Positions 12,601 through 25,367 of a stretch of DNA of 64,000 nucleotides are shown here, one piece after another; position 1 is the stretch's first letter, and every line of letters starts with the position of its first letter. The translations under genes and the position numbers were made by a program. Origin of the DNA: Dirofilaria immitis (Eukaryota > Nematoda > Chromadorea > Rhabditida > Onchocercidae); assembly GCA_024305405.1 (NCBI GenBank), contig JAKNDB010000068.1, forward strand, positions 2,473,501 to 2,537,500. The letters run 5' to 3'. Below the pieces are notes generated by a model, which was not told the DNA's origin, did no database searches, and saw only the letters and a list, made by a program, of their open reading frames with translations.

Positions 12601-15399
12601 TTCGAAAGACGGCAAATCGTACCGTAATCATCCTATATCCACGCCATATTGTATTTATTTTACGCCCATGTAATACTGTATTCACCTTATTTCTATGCCA
12701 AAAAAGAAAGCACTCATCTTAGGCCCATATTCTATATTCATTTTATGTGTATGTTATACCATACTCACCTCACACTTATATCATACTGTATTCATCTAAT
12801 ATCCGTACTGTTACCACACAGTATTCACCTTATGCTCATACCACTATGAGAAAATTTAACTGCAACAGACAACCGTTTTTTTGGCAAACTTATCTATTCT
12901 TTTAAAATTATTCCAACATTTATTTCCTTCTCTATTTTCCCGGAGAAAAATCCTTCGCGCATTTCATTTTCCCTAATCTATCGTACTTATCCAACACAAA
13001 CTAAGAAACGACAACATTAGTATTATTGATTATTACTATTAATTATTATTATTACTAATTGTTATTATTATTATTATTGTTATTGTTATTATTGTTATTA
13101 TTATTATTACTGCTAATTATTATTACTACCAATTGGTTTTATTAATATCAATATTATTGTCATTATTGATATCATTATTATTGTTATTATTATTATTAAT
13201 AATATTATTATTGTTAGTTTAATAATCATTATTCACTCATTTTCCGTATTTTTAACTTAACTTTTACTTTTGCTAATATTTTTGTTCCTAATCTTTCTAA
13301 TACCAAACTTTTGACTTTTAACAAAAAGCCTTAATTTGAATTAGTCAATACAATCATTTCAAGATATGCTAATTAAATTCATCCTAATTAAATCGTCATA
13401 TTAACATATTTTTCTTATGTAATGTCAAAATAAATGTTTAATGCAAGAAATTCTTCTATCCAATGTTTTAGTAATGACATCGAATTTTTAGGGAAATATA
13501 ATGCCAAATAATTAGCTTACCTGCGAAGTAGTTTCTTTTAAAAGTATAATTTGAATTTCGAGACTTTTTCGTCGATTCTCATATCTTTGTCCTGAATTAT
13601 TTGATTTCATTTTCTCATTTTTTTGCCTATCATAATTTGATTTGTTTCATTTGAAAAAATTGATTGTAGTAAATTTTTATCATTATCATTGATATTATCA
13701 ATTGCTAAATTTAAATTGTTTTGTTCTGATTCAATTTAATAATCTTTCTTTCAGCATTACTTAGTTGAACATCACTACTGCTCTGTTGATTAATTATTCC
13801 CGAATAATTTAGATTTCCCATTCCTTCTGTTTTTCCAAATGGCTTTATCATCATATTCATTGAATGGTTAACATTGTTATCAGAACGAAGCATAACATCA
13901 TCATTTGTGTTATCATTGAGATTAACCATCAATCTTGATATAAATTTAATTATTGATTTAACATTAATAATTATTATCAAATAAGCTTATATTAAAATAA
14001 GCTAAATTATTTCTATGACACAATTATTTTTTAAAATGAAAAGTTAAAACCTTGAATTCTAAAAATAATTTTATTTATTATAATTGATTATAATACAATT
14101 AGGCTGTTTATTTTAATTGAAATTAATACTTAATTTTAAATTAATTTACGGAGCTTTAGTGAGTTAAAGTATAAATTTATTCAAATATATAAAATTAATC
14201 AATTACAATTAGATAAAGCAAATGTAATTATTTCAAATAAATTTAAGTAAACTTTTTTTTCAAACGATTTTTTTATTTGATTTTAATTGAACATTTTTTA
14301 TTAAATAATTTCCTTCGTTTTTTTCCATTTATAATATTTTTAATTTTAACATAAATATATATCGCAAAACTTGAAATATTATAATTTTTTCTAAAAAAAA
14401 AATATTCAAATACTTTTTAATAGATATTTTTAATTCGATAGCTTCATTCATCCAATACCATTTATTTTTCTCATCAATAACATATATAATTCCAGTAAAT
14501 GAATTATTCATTATTTGATTACCTATATATACATACATATATTCGTATTCCGTAAAATTAATTTCATTTTTGTTTTTGTTTTTTCCCAGTCAGTAAATTT
14601 GCAAATAATCTATTTATAGGACAGAATAATAATTCAAATAGATTTTTTTAATAAAAATAATCATACTAAAATTTAATACTAATATTAATTTTAGAAATTT
14701 CAAAATCGATTATTTAGCTTTGAAATTTTGGGAAAAAAATTGTGCAAAAAGGTTTTAGAATTTAATTAAAATTTGAAAAATTTCAAAACAATAAAGCAAT
14801 ATTTGCAAAAAGATATTTAGGAATAGAAAATAAATAAATAAATTAAAATTGGCAATATATTTTATTAGCAAATATTTTGAATTAATTTTCATTATATTTT
14901 AATATTAAATAATTGCATTAATCCAAATTAACAATACTTTAGTTATTAAATTCCAATTTTTAATACAAAGTTAAAAAATAAAAAAAAAAGTTTAATAAAC
15001 CTAATTGAATGATAACTTGCGCATTTGTTAAATATTTTCGAAATGCATCAAGCGACACTGAACCTGCTACACTATGTTTAAATTCCATTTGTATCGGAAA
15101 TGCTTGTGCTATAAAAAAAATAAATAAATAAATAATTTTTCTTTTTAATTCAAATTTTCATTATTTAATGATAATCACTGATAATCATAAGCATAGAGAT
15201 TAATCGTATATTTTGAATTGTGATATTTCGATAAAAATTAAATTGTAAATTTGAAATAAGAATCGATAGACGAAAATACACCGATCATATTTTTAAATTA
15301 ATATCCTAAGAGACATGATATTTTTAAATTATTAGTCTAAGGGAGATGATATCTTTAAATTAGTATCCTAAGAGAGATGATATTTTTAAATTATTATCC

Positions 15400-15442
<43 letters not shown>

Positions 15443-16014
15443 CAAATTAATTATACGATAAATAGCATTAATTAGTTAATATTAAACAAACCAGGTATAT
15501 GAGTTAAATTTTCCGGTATGCAATGAATTAGTTGCTTTGTTACAACATCCGTAAAACCAAAATCGACAAATCGTACCTTAAAAATAATAAAATATTTTTA
15601 CTTATAATTAAAGTATTTGAACAAAATGCTTAATTAATATTATCTTATATCACTTACATTTCTCTATCTGATACACTAAAATAATTTAATGAAATCATTG
15701 TTAAAAAAAAAGATTAGCAAAGAAATTAATAAGAAAAATGAATAACAATTTAATGAGAGACAAAAGATAGTTAAACGAATTGATATCAGAATTAATCAAA
15801 TTTTTAACGAATCTGAATCCTAAATTATCTTCTGACGAATCTGAAGGCTAATAATATAAATTTGGAAATTAATGTGCAATTTCTGATATTATTCACAATT
15901 TTTAGTAATTAAACATATTAGCTAAGGTATAAAATTTATTTCATTAATTTTTTTAATAAATAGTTAAATGATCGGAATAAAATTTAGGCAAACAAAACTA
16001 TCAATCAATCAATT

Positions 16015-16055
<41 letters not shown>

Positions 16056-18576
16056 GTCATTTATATTCGATGTAAAATTATGATAGTTGCAAAGATGAAA
16101 TATATTTAATTAATTTAAATGTTATATTTTAATTATCAATTATTATAAAATCAAATTTTCTCGATAAATATATTTAAATGAATAATAGAAGAAAATGAAA
16201 AATCCCGTTGAAAAATCAATACTTATAAATTATCTATTTAATATAAAAATAAAAGAATGTAATAAATTTTGTCAAATTTTAGGATTATCTCGAGAAAATG
16301 TCAAGAAATGAAAAGGTTTAAAACCAACATTTTTCTCGCCTTATATATTTTTGCTATCATTAACTTACAAGTATTAATGTTGGATCGATACGTTTGATAA
16401 TAAGTATACGGTAGTATTCATTTTGCAAGCCATATTTCATGATTCCGGCTGATCCTATAAAATTCTCTACATGATATTATTTTGTATCATTTTTTTCACA
16501 TTTATTATCAATTGATGTTTTATCTTTTATCATAACATTACTATTAGATGAAAATTATTTATCATTAAAAATTGATTGATCTGAAGAATTATTCAAATAA
16601 AAAATTATATAAGTTATGAAATTTAATATAATATTTATTTTGCTACCATTCGTTCATCTTCTAGGATTATTATCTCATTATCAATGATAAATTGTTGCAT
16701 AATTTTAAATTAGAATTAGATAACCTGAGATAGGATTTGATAATGATTTAGCATACTGATATATCTGTTGTAACTGTTTCTGCAATTTCGACATTAGAAG
16801 ATAAGCATTTGGCAGTTGTAGATGAACTGTAGTCCAAGCTGTAAACAATGAATTAATTAACAAATATGAGCAAATTGTTACAGTATACATGAAGAATAGT
16901 TACAGTACACCTAAAGAATAGTTACAGTACATATGAAGAATGGAATTAAATTATTGTAAATTTTTAATGAATAATTAATTATGAATGAAATAATTTACAT
17001 TCAACATATGTAACAACAGCATCCATATAATCATGAATAGCAGCTGGTAAGATTAATTTAGCGTATTGCCCTTGCATAATTTCACTTTCACTTGTACCTG
17101 GTAATCCTGAAATTATAAATCTACTCATATCTGGTAACCCTGAAATTATGAGTCTACTCGTATCTGGTAATCCTGAAATTGTAAATCTACTCGTATCTGG
17201 TAATCCTGAAACTATGAATCTACTCATATGTGGCAATCCTGAAATTACGAATAATTGAAAAAGAAATAAGAAAAAGAAAATTCCACAAAATATCATACTT
17301 TCCTACTGATATCATGATAATTTATGTGTTATTTATTTATTTGTTTTATCTATTATTATATCAGTGGAATTATCATATTATCGTAGGAAATGTCAATTTT
17401 TCAAAAATAAACCTTTCAAAAAAAAATAAAATAACGAATTCCGAGCAATAGATAATAAGCTATTAGGAATTTTACTCTCGAAGAAATCTTATATTCCTCT
17501 TTCCATCATTTTCTCGAAGAAAATTTGCTTATTTATATCTTATTTATTTTGAAATTGATAATGAGATCAGAAATAATTTTAACTATTTTATAATTATTAT
17601 CTATCCACAATAGATATATGACTAATCTAATTATCATTAGAATTGATTAGAAATTCATTTTACAAAAATATATTTCTTACCTAATTTTAATTGATAAAAA
17701 TTATGTTGCTCCATCATATATACGGCTAATTTGTATTGTTTTAGATATGATAAAATTTTATCTAAACTGTAATGGAAAATTTGAATTATTGAAATTTTGA
17801 TAAAATTTCAATGATAACATTTTTAATTGAAAATTTTTAATCAATATAATGATTAAATTTTTAATTATTTACTTTTATTTTATTCTTTCTCATTTCCTTT
17901 TTAATTTCTTCATTCTTATTTCTATTAATTAATTAATTGATTTATTAATTTCTATTAATTGATCGTTTTATTCAACTCTTTTCTTCACTGATCATAATTA
18001 TATTCCCAATATATATATCCTAGTTGATATCGAAAATTTAAAAATTTCAATTTATTTATTTTCTATATATTTACTAATGTGACAATCAATTTCTCTGAAT
18101 TTTCGACTAAAATTCAAAAATAAAATTATCAAAGGTAAATAATTCAATAGAATTCTTTTTATACGCTATATAGATTTAATCTAATTTATGATAAACGATA
18201 TACATAATTACTAAAATACGATTTCCATTTTTTATTTAACATTTTTTCATATATCAACAAAGAATTTATGAAGATCGAATGCACGAATCAGTAAACCAAC
18301 CGAACACTTTTTCTTGTTCTCTTTAAACTGATCTTTATTATTCATTTATTTAAACTTTTCCAATTTAAATATTTCATCAGGTAAATATGCAAAATTTCCC
18401 AAAGTATTTAGTTCTAATTTGAATTTCTCGAAATTAAAAGAGCTATTTTGTTGCTCGAGAGTTTTTAAACTTCGAATATGGAGAATAAAAATAAAAAATA
18501 AAGAAATTTCTAAATTTAGATCCTTTCACGATAATAAAATGGCATAGCGATTTTCACATCGATCCTTTTTCGCCAT
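6659..18576 (-). CDS. Extended-Tudor-domain protein with long disordered tail (several frame breaks)
   Basis: Exons read downward: 18576-18530 (start exon, less sure), 17766-17681, 17238-16999, 16838-16725, 16454-16369, 15576-15492, 15108-15001, 14522-14414, 13933-13521, 12375-12210, 10411-10188, 9687-9365, 9096-8960, 8561-8283, 7872-7789, 7475-6659. Tudor domains bind methylated Arg/Lys tails, usually of germ-granule or small-RNA proteins. The core is seen in exons 5-6: YYRILIIKRIDPTLILVRFVDFG, continuing FTDVV, then CIPENLTHIPAQAFPIQMEF, the strand and exit helix of an extended Tudor fold. WTTVHLQLPNAY before it and FTGIIYVIDE after it fit the SN-like flanks. The remaining ~700 residues are Ser/Asn/Lys/Asp-rich, including 12 Asp in a row. 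Frame is lost at least five times in the tail, and the exon 9 to exon 10 phase is unresolved. Tudor assignment is firm; the tail model and start are moderate. Confidence 0.75.
9459..9495 (-). repeat. GAT/GAC trinucleotide run encoding poly-Asp
   Basis: Imperfect (ATC/GTC)n on the plus strand, which reads as twelve consecutive Asp codons in exon 12 of the Tudor-protein gene. It is part of an acidic Ser/Asp patch. Such runs are common in disordered tails and are length-variable. Confidence 0.8.
12640..12850. repeat. Degenerate 25-30 bp minisatellite in Tudor-gene intron
   Basis: Loose repeats of the form CATATTCTATATTCACCTTATG/CTCATACC. They explain the open reading frame on the plus strand here, which I do not regard as a gene. 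Confidence 0.5.
13020..13220. repeat. ATT/TTA trinucleotide-rich tract
   Basis: About 200 bases of interrupted ATT/TTG triplets (TTATTATTATT, TTGTTATTATTG) inside the intron between exons 9 and 10 of the Tudor gene. Simple-sequence expansion, no coding value. Confidence 0.75.
15290..15436. repeat. 33-bp imperfect repeat followed by (GA)n
   Basis: Four imperfect copies of a unit containing CCTAAGAGAGATGATATTTTT end in a (GA)n run of about 32 bases (15404-15435). The whole lies in the intron between Tudor-core exons 6 and 7. Confidence 0.75.
15998..16056. repeat. (CAAT)n microsatellite
   Basis: Roughly 14 copies of the tetranucleotide CAAT with a few interruptions, in the intron between exons 5 and 6 of the Tudor gene. 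Confidence 0.85.
17100..17245 (-). repeat. 33-bp tandem array carrying five 3' splice sites (Tudor exon 3)
   Basis: On the minus strand the unit ATTTCAG/GATTACCAGA... recurs every 33 bases, with the potential first exon base at 17238, 17205, 17172, 17139 and 17106. Only the first copy has a long pyrimidine stretch before it. Translated from the first site the array reads as 11-residue repeats of the form SGLPDTSRFII, with no stop. Any of the five sites joins exon 2 in the same phase (G/GA), so products would differ by whole 11-residue units. Confidence 0.85.
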
Positions 18577-18858
18577 CTAGAGATACATGAAACGTTACAA
18601 ACCACAAACCACACCCACGCTTAACGATGGTTTATTAAAGTCTCGTGGTGTGATAAATAACAATGATTATTTTTGTGTTACCTCTGTTAAAACGTTTTGA
18701 AATTTTCACAGATCATCTATGTATGTTGTAGTCAACATTTATATAGATCAAATTTTTGTTGTCAAAAGAGTGCATAATTTTTCTTTCTGTTTTCTAATAA
18801 ATCGAATTTTAGCCATCATCGATAGAGTGCATTATATATGAATATTTCAAAGCAAAGG

Positions 18859-18864
18859 TTTATT
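18859..18864 (-). terminator. Probable poly(A) signal of the STARS-like gene
   Basis: AATAAA on the minus strand about 110 bases after the stop codon at 18973. Confidence 0.45.
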
Positions 18865-18972
18865 GCAAAAATAATTTAATTATTTACAAATTAAAAAGTA
18901 TATACTAACACCCGATTTTAAAACAAATTAAAATTTATAAAGAATTTATGAGATATCAGCCACAAAACCTGA

Positions 18973-21900
18973 TTAATTGAAATCAAATTCAGTACATGTA
19001 TCATCATTTTGATGTATTATCGGTAATAGCAATACAATTTTTGGATCACCAGATGGTTCAAGTTTTCGTATTTCTTCGATTGGTTTCAATAAACGTATAA
19101 TTTTATCATCATCTTGCCTTTGATATAACATTTCACCTTCAAAATCTACCAATTTGTATTTTCGAGCTCGAATTAACATTCCAACCAACTGTAACTATGA
19201 AATAAAGTTTATGATATTTTGTTGAAATTTCTAAATTTTATTTGCTTTTCCGGCAAATTGTTCAGATTGCGAATTATTTAATTATAGATTTTATGTTGAT
19301 CGTTTCTTTGCATTGCTCTTTTTTTTCCTTCAGCTTATCTTCTTCAGATATTCTTTAGTCTTTTCGAAACTTCTCTTTTTTTCCCTTTAATTTTTTTGCT
19401 TTTTTCTTCGAAGTTTCTTTTCTCGATTCGTTTAAAATCCTTTTCTCGATCTATTTCCGACTAAATTCCTATGAAATGGTTTTTGAAAAAAAAAAAAAGA
19501 ATGAGATGATTAATTTATATTTTTCAACAAGAATTTCTATGATTGCACTAAACATTACAAATTTCATTAACAGTATGAATTATATTTAAAAGTATGCTAT
19601 TCGCTTAAAATTACTAACTTAATGATTCATTATAGCTTATACAGTACAAAGTTTAAATTTGAAAAAAAAATTGATATTTTTCAAATTTACAATACATTTC
19701 AATTATTTAAATTCCATTTATGTATTATCAGTAATATTTATCATTTGAATATTTAATCATTTTTGGAATTGTCTTTTTTTTTGGAATTTCAATTTTAATT
19801 ATTTCATTTAAATTTATCAATACTTACTTTATCAGAATAATGCGCATAGATATAGAATAATGGGCCAAATTTAATGATTCTATTTGGTGGTTCACCTTCT
19901 GCATGTGTATTGATTATTTCACATAAAAATAATACTTCACGCATTATATAATCACCTGAAAAAAATTTTTCTTTTTTTTTTTTTTAAGCCATTTCAAATA
20001 TACATGTTCAATATATTAGGATATTTAAATGCTAGAAATAGTAATAAAATAAAGATTATAAAGATTATAGCATTAGTTATTAAATATCATATTTAAAGAA
20101 AAATTAAATATTCCGATTCCCTTTTTTTTTCGTCTACCTAAAATAAAAAATATGATATATGATAAGGAGAAATTTAAAAAATGATCAATAAATGCATACC
20201 TGCTTTAATACCACGTGCTTCTATTTTAGATCCTATGATATATAATAAGAAGAAATTTAAAAAATGATCAATAAATACATACCTGCTTTAATACCACGTG
20301 CTTCGGTTTTAGATCCATGCGTTGGTCGACCATAATCTTTAGCATTTGTATCATATTTAGGTATCATATATGTTGATGAAAATGGATTCCTAAAATTTAC
20401 AATCAAAAGATTATTCCAAAAAAAAAAAAAAAACGAAATTAAGAAAACAATCGATAAAGTAAAAAGTAAACATAAAATATTTTCGCATCGGTTAATTTTA
20501 GAAAAATAAAATTTAAACATATAATTTTAAATTAATATAATAATTAGCGAAAGAAAAAATAAACATAAACATATGTGATATGTAAATAAAAAAAAAAAGA
20601 AGAAAAGAAATCTTCAAATTTTGAAAATAAAAAAAAAAATAAATAAATTTAAAAAGATACTTGTCAAGTTTTTCCTTAGTTTCATTAGCAATATTATTGA
20701 ACATTTTAATTGTATCACGTGCGCTTTTACCCATCATACGTAAACTTGATTGACGCCTGCTTTCGTTGCTATATAATCTTTGTTGTTTTAAGCTTATATA
20801 TATATAAATATTTTTTTTTGATTTTGATTTGTTTACTTTCAAATATTAGTTCAAATATAAGCTTAAATATTAGGTTAAATTTATATGAATTTTGATAAAT
20901 ATTTGAAATTTAAAAAAACGAAAGTTTGATATGATTGAATGAAAGAAATATTTCGTAAAATTATTTTCACATGCATTCAATCATATTTTTTGATATCTTT
21001 AATCAATCAATTGTTAATTTTTGATATCTTTAATCAATCAATTGTTAATTTTGATATCTTTAATCGATCAATCATTATCAAATGATAGATGGATTAACAA
21101 AATTATTTTAGTCTTTAAAAATTACCTCTGAGAAATTTTTCGATTTCCATTAATTTCTCCACTATTATCCTCTTCATTAGTAATATCATGTTGTAATGAT
21201 GCAGATTTATTGCACAAACTATATGCATTAATATGATATTAAATAAATTATAAAAGGAAAATAATTTTTGAAAATTAAAATTTAAAAAAAATTTTAAATT
21301 CAATAAAACTAATCTATAAGTTCATTTTTATTTATTGATAACAATATATATATCAAAAGCTATTTTCTATAAACCTACCAAATAAAAAAAAAAAGAATTT
21401 AAATCTCGAATCTCGACGAATACCTTGTTTTACGTTTATCGCAATTATCAATTACCGATGATGCATTATTACTATCATCTTTATTACGGAAGAAATTAAT
21501 AGCACTGCGTGCGGTTTCACGTCTTCCAACACTTCGTAATTCCCAATTTCGAGTAATACTTGGCCTATATTGATGAAATTAAATTTGTATAAATGAAATT
21601 TAATTAAAGATCGTTATAGTATTAACAATGATTGATTTCATATTATTTAATCATTTAATCGAATCATTTTTTATAATTTATATGTTTTGACTTTTTCTTC
21701 GATCTCAATTTATCTCAATTCTTGAATCTCATTTATATAAGATTCAGCTAATAAAGGATACAAATTTTCTTATCATAAGAAAAATGATTCTTTCACATCC
21801 ATTCCAATACTTTATGTATTAAATGAAATTAGCTAAAATTTTTTTTGAAATTCCTAACTTATAATAAGCTATTTGTATTAATGTTTCTTTTTGCTTTTTC

Positions 21901-24900
21901 ATATTTAATAATTCAAATTCATTTCCAATTAATTCAATTCATTTATCTTTTCAATTATAATTAATTTTATGATTTTGCATAGTATTATAGTTTGAATGTT
22001 TTTATAAATTGCTATGAGTAAAAAGATTAATAAATTTTTGTTCATTTTATCAAATAATTTTTAATATAAAAATTAATTAACAAAAATTTATATTATCCCT
22101 TATTTTTTCCATACCACTTATTAACGAATGATTTTGCATTTGATCTTTTTTTTCTCTAAAAAATATTCATCGATCAAATATATCATCAGTTCATTGATCA
22201 AATATATCATCAGTTCATTGATCAAATATATCATCAGTTCATTGATCAAATATATCATCATTCATTCTATATTCATTCAAAAACATTCCATATTAATCCA
22301 AATATTAGAAGGAGAAAAATTTTTGAAATTTGAAGTGAATAAATTTTAGCATTTTCCATTTTTTCTCTAACAGCCAAAATAATATGAAATGAAATTGTAA
22401 AGAATATATTAATCGAAATTTGAAATTATATTTCGTTTGAAAATATTCAATATATTAAGTATGTTTTAATTAATTTCCGATTATTTTGAGTATTTTAGTA
22501 GAATAAAATGATTAAGAAATATTTTAGCATAGCTTATCATTTACAATAAGTTAAATTTCGAAATAATTCTCGACAATTATCAAAAGAAAAAGTAATAATT
22601 ATTTAATAAACAAAATGTTAGAGAGCATAACTTAATTTCCTATAAATTATAATACTCTGGACATTCATATTTGCTTTGTTATTTTTAAGATGAATTATTG
22701 ATATGCTACGATAGCATGCAATCATATCAATATAGAATATAAGAGGCGAAGAGATAATTTCAAACTTTTCCTTTTTTTCTTCCTCATCACGATTTCTCCC
22801 AATATTTCTCTCAGAATGATAACAAGAGTATAAAAAAAAAAAAGTATTTGAAAATAGTGTTAATTTTTTGATAGTAGTATGCGAAAGAAGTATAAGACAT
22901 ATCTTATCAGAAGAAGTTTTAAAAGATAATTTAAACATTTTAACTTTAGTTCGACGAAGAAATGAATCTCAAGAATTCTGCAATTATGAATTTTTTGATA
23001 TATACGACAAAAATTGTTGTTTACGAATTAATTCCCGTAGAATTCTTAAAAATAAATGAAAAATAGATGAAACTGATAAACATCCATTGATATTTTATTG
23101 TGTACAAATATTAAATGTGTAAAAGTTTCATTTTTTCTTTTTTAAATTTCAAAATTTTAGAAGAAAAAAATTTATATTAATTGAGATAAAATGAATAGCT
23201 TATAATTTATTAATGATTACTTATCATTTCATATTTATTTATTTTTAAGAATTAATTTGAAATGTATTATTGAATTTGTAAATTATCATCTACTAATATC
23301 ATCATTTATTCAGTGATAATGATGATACTTTACTTGGTACTAATTTATTGTATAATGCAAATCATTGGTTTTAATAAAACGAAATATTTCGAAAATTATC
23401 ATGAGTAGAAGTAAATTTATAAAAGCTTTGAAAAAAATGACAATGAAGAAAATGAAATCAGTTAAAAAATTGGAATGATAAGAAAATGAAAGTTAAAGGT
23501 CAATTAAAGTGACCTTTGAAAATCTAATTAATAAATTTAATAAAAAATATAAATAAATAAATAAACAGTTCGAGCACAAATACTTCGTTTAAGATATCAC
23601 TAGAAATATCAATTTTCTACAAAAAGAAACAAAACGAATGATCGTTATTAAAATATTAATAATTATATCATTTCAAGAATGATATTAATATGAAAGATAA
23701 ATTAGAAATATTCCAGGAATTCTCATAAATTTAATATAACATTTTAATAGCTGAAAATAATGATTAATATAAATTATCTCCAAATGATATGATATTGATC
23801 TGGAAAAAGAAAAATAATCACAAATGATAAACAATATATGAGTAATTTTGAGAACTATTTCGTTTTCTTTCTTTTTGCACTTTAAATTACATTCTTTTTC
23901 TCTCTCGAAATATGTTATTTAGATTGATAGCAAATAGTTGATCAGTACGGCTACAATTCTATTAATTTTTGTTATCATCAATTTCTTATCTATTATTATC
24001 ATGATAATTTTGATTTATTTCATTATCGCTCTAATTCGCTATTATTTGCTTATCAACAACAAATATAGTTAGTCATCAATTTGCTATCATTTGTTATCAT
24101 GATCCATATTGATAAGATGTACATGAAATAATTTGTTATCAAAATAATTTGTTTTATTATCTCACAAACGCTCGAATTATTTTTCATATTTTACAAAACA
24201 ACGATTTCTATTACAATATGCTAGAAAAATATGACGAAATAAAAGAATCAACGAAAAGAAATTTATTTTTTTTTGTTCAAAACAATTTTTCCCATTTCTT
24301 ACGATCGAGCAAAGCAAAGCAATCATTCATTTAAAAGAAATTGAAAGAAAAAATATTTGAAGAAAAATTTAAATTTGAAATATTTCATTTTCTTGCATTT
24401 TTTTGCTGATAAAATATTCCTTTTTTTTTTTATCATTTCAATCAGTTTAATTTAATGCAAAAAGAAAAATTTATTCACTGATATTTAAGCTTTTAATTGA
24501 AATATTTCTTATCAGCTGATGAATATCAATTTATTAAAGTAAAAATTAAATTAGAAATGTATGATGTTTAAGGGAAAAATTTGATCATGATAATGATTAA
24601 TATCATCAAACAATCTTGTTTTATATTTTTTTTTCCTATCCATCAAATATTTTACTATCCTATAAAATGATATAAAATTTTAAGACTATAGATAACTGAT
24701 ATAAAAACCATGATAAAATCAATGTTTATTCGTTTTAGAATAAGATAAAAGTAATAATATGTATGATATGCAACGAATAGAGAAAATGAAAAATCCAGAA
24801 TCAATTTTATAATCATGCTCTTTTTTCTTCATTTTTAACGATTTGAAAATTGATGAATATTTTATGCAAGCTATAATAATTCTTCAATCATATCATTAAT

Positions 24901-25346
24901 CAATTCTTCCGTAACAGGAGATGATGATAAATTGATTAAAACTTAAAATTTAATCAATTGATACAGATAATCATTTTATCGTGATTTTTAACTATCTTCA
25001 ATAATATCATTAATCAATGCTTCCGTAACAGGAGATGATGATAAATTGATTAAAACTTAAAATTTAATCAATTGATACAGATAATCATTTCATCATGATT
25101 TTGTTAATTCTACCCAAGAATCTAACAAATATATTTTATGATAATTTAAATAAACAAAAATAATGCCCAAAATTAAATAATATGGTGAAATTAATATAGC
25201 TACAAAAGAAATTATACGGTAGAATTAGTTAGTTATCAAACTTACCGGCCTAATTTCTGATCCATTTCATTGGTAGGGGTAATTTTATCAAATTTGTTAT
25301 TATCATCAATTGGCTCGATAGCATATGTTTGTTGCGCCAACTTCAT
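18973..25346 (-). CDS. STARS/ABRA-like actin-binding Rho-activating protein with costars domain
   Basis: Exons 25346-25246, 21564-21424, 21218-21126, 20768-20661, 20389-20283, 19955-19828 and 19194-18973 join in perfect phase to 299 aa with no frame break. Known STARS/ABRA proteins bind actin filaments and raise Rho/MRTF-SRF signalling in muscle; human ABRA is 381 aa. Visible: an Arg-rich, Ser-rich N-terminal half (RRQSSLRMMGKSARDTIKMF) for actin contact, then the family hallmark NPFSSTY...DYGRPTHGSKTEARG, then the C-terminal costars fold with IIKFGPLFYIYAHYSDK and MLIRARKYKLVDFEGEMLYQ, continuing RQDDDKIIRLL. The start is the first in-frame ATG of an exon with a good GTAAG donor. Exon 1 is separated by a 3.7-kb intron. 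An 83-bp duplication copies the exon 5 donor (separate entry). Family call is strong; orthology to ABRA itself is likely but not proven. Confidence 0.9.
20152..20317 (-). repeat. 83-bp tandem duplication copying an exon end and its 5' splice site
   Basis: Two near-identical 83-bp units, 20152-20234 and 20235-20317. The upper unit holds the true end of exon 5 (SKTEARGIKAG, donor GTATG at 20282). The lower unit repeats these bases (20200-20232, reading SKIEARGIKA) with its own GTATG donor, but now inside the intron. Read-through from the true exon meets a stop within nine codons, so the second donor can act only as a decoy or as part of a cryptic exon. Confidence 0.85.
22172..22266. repeat. 24-bp tandem repeat, four copies
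   Basis: Unit GATCAAATATATCATCAGTT plus CATT at 22172, 22196, 22220 and 22244; the fourth copy lacks one base. Inside intron 1 of the STARS-like gene. Confidence 0.85.
24881..25108. repeat. 114-bp direct repeat with internal hairpin, two copies
   Basis: Two copies starting at 24881 and 24995, about 95% alike by eye. Each carries the 11-base inverted repeat AATTGATTAAA/TTTAATCAATT separated by a short spacer. Lies in intron 1 of the STARS-like gene, 140 bases from exon 1. Confidence 0.8.
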
Positions 25347-25367
25347 CTATCGCTACTGAAATAATCT

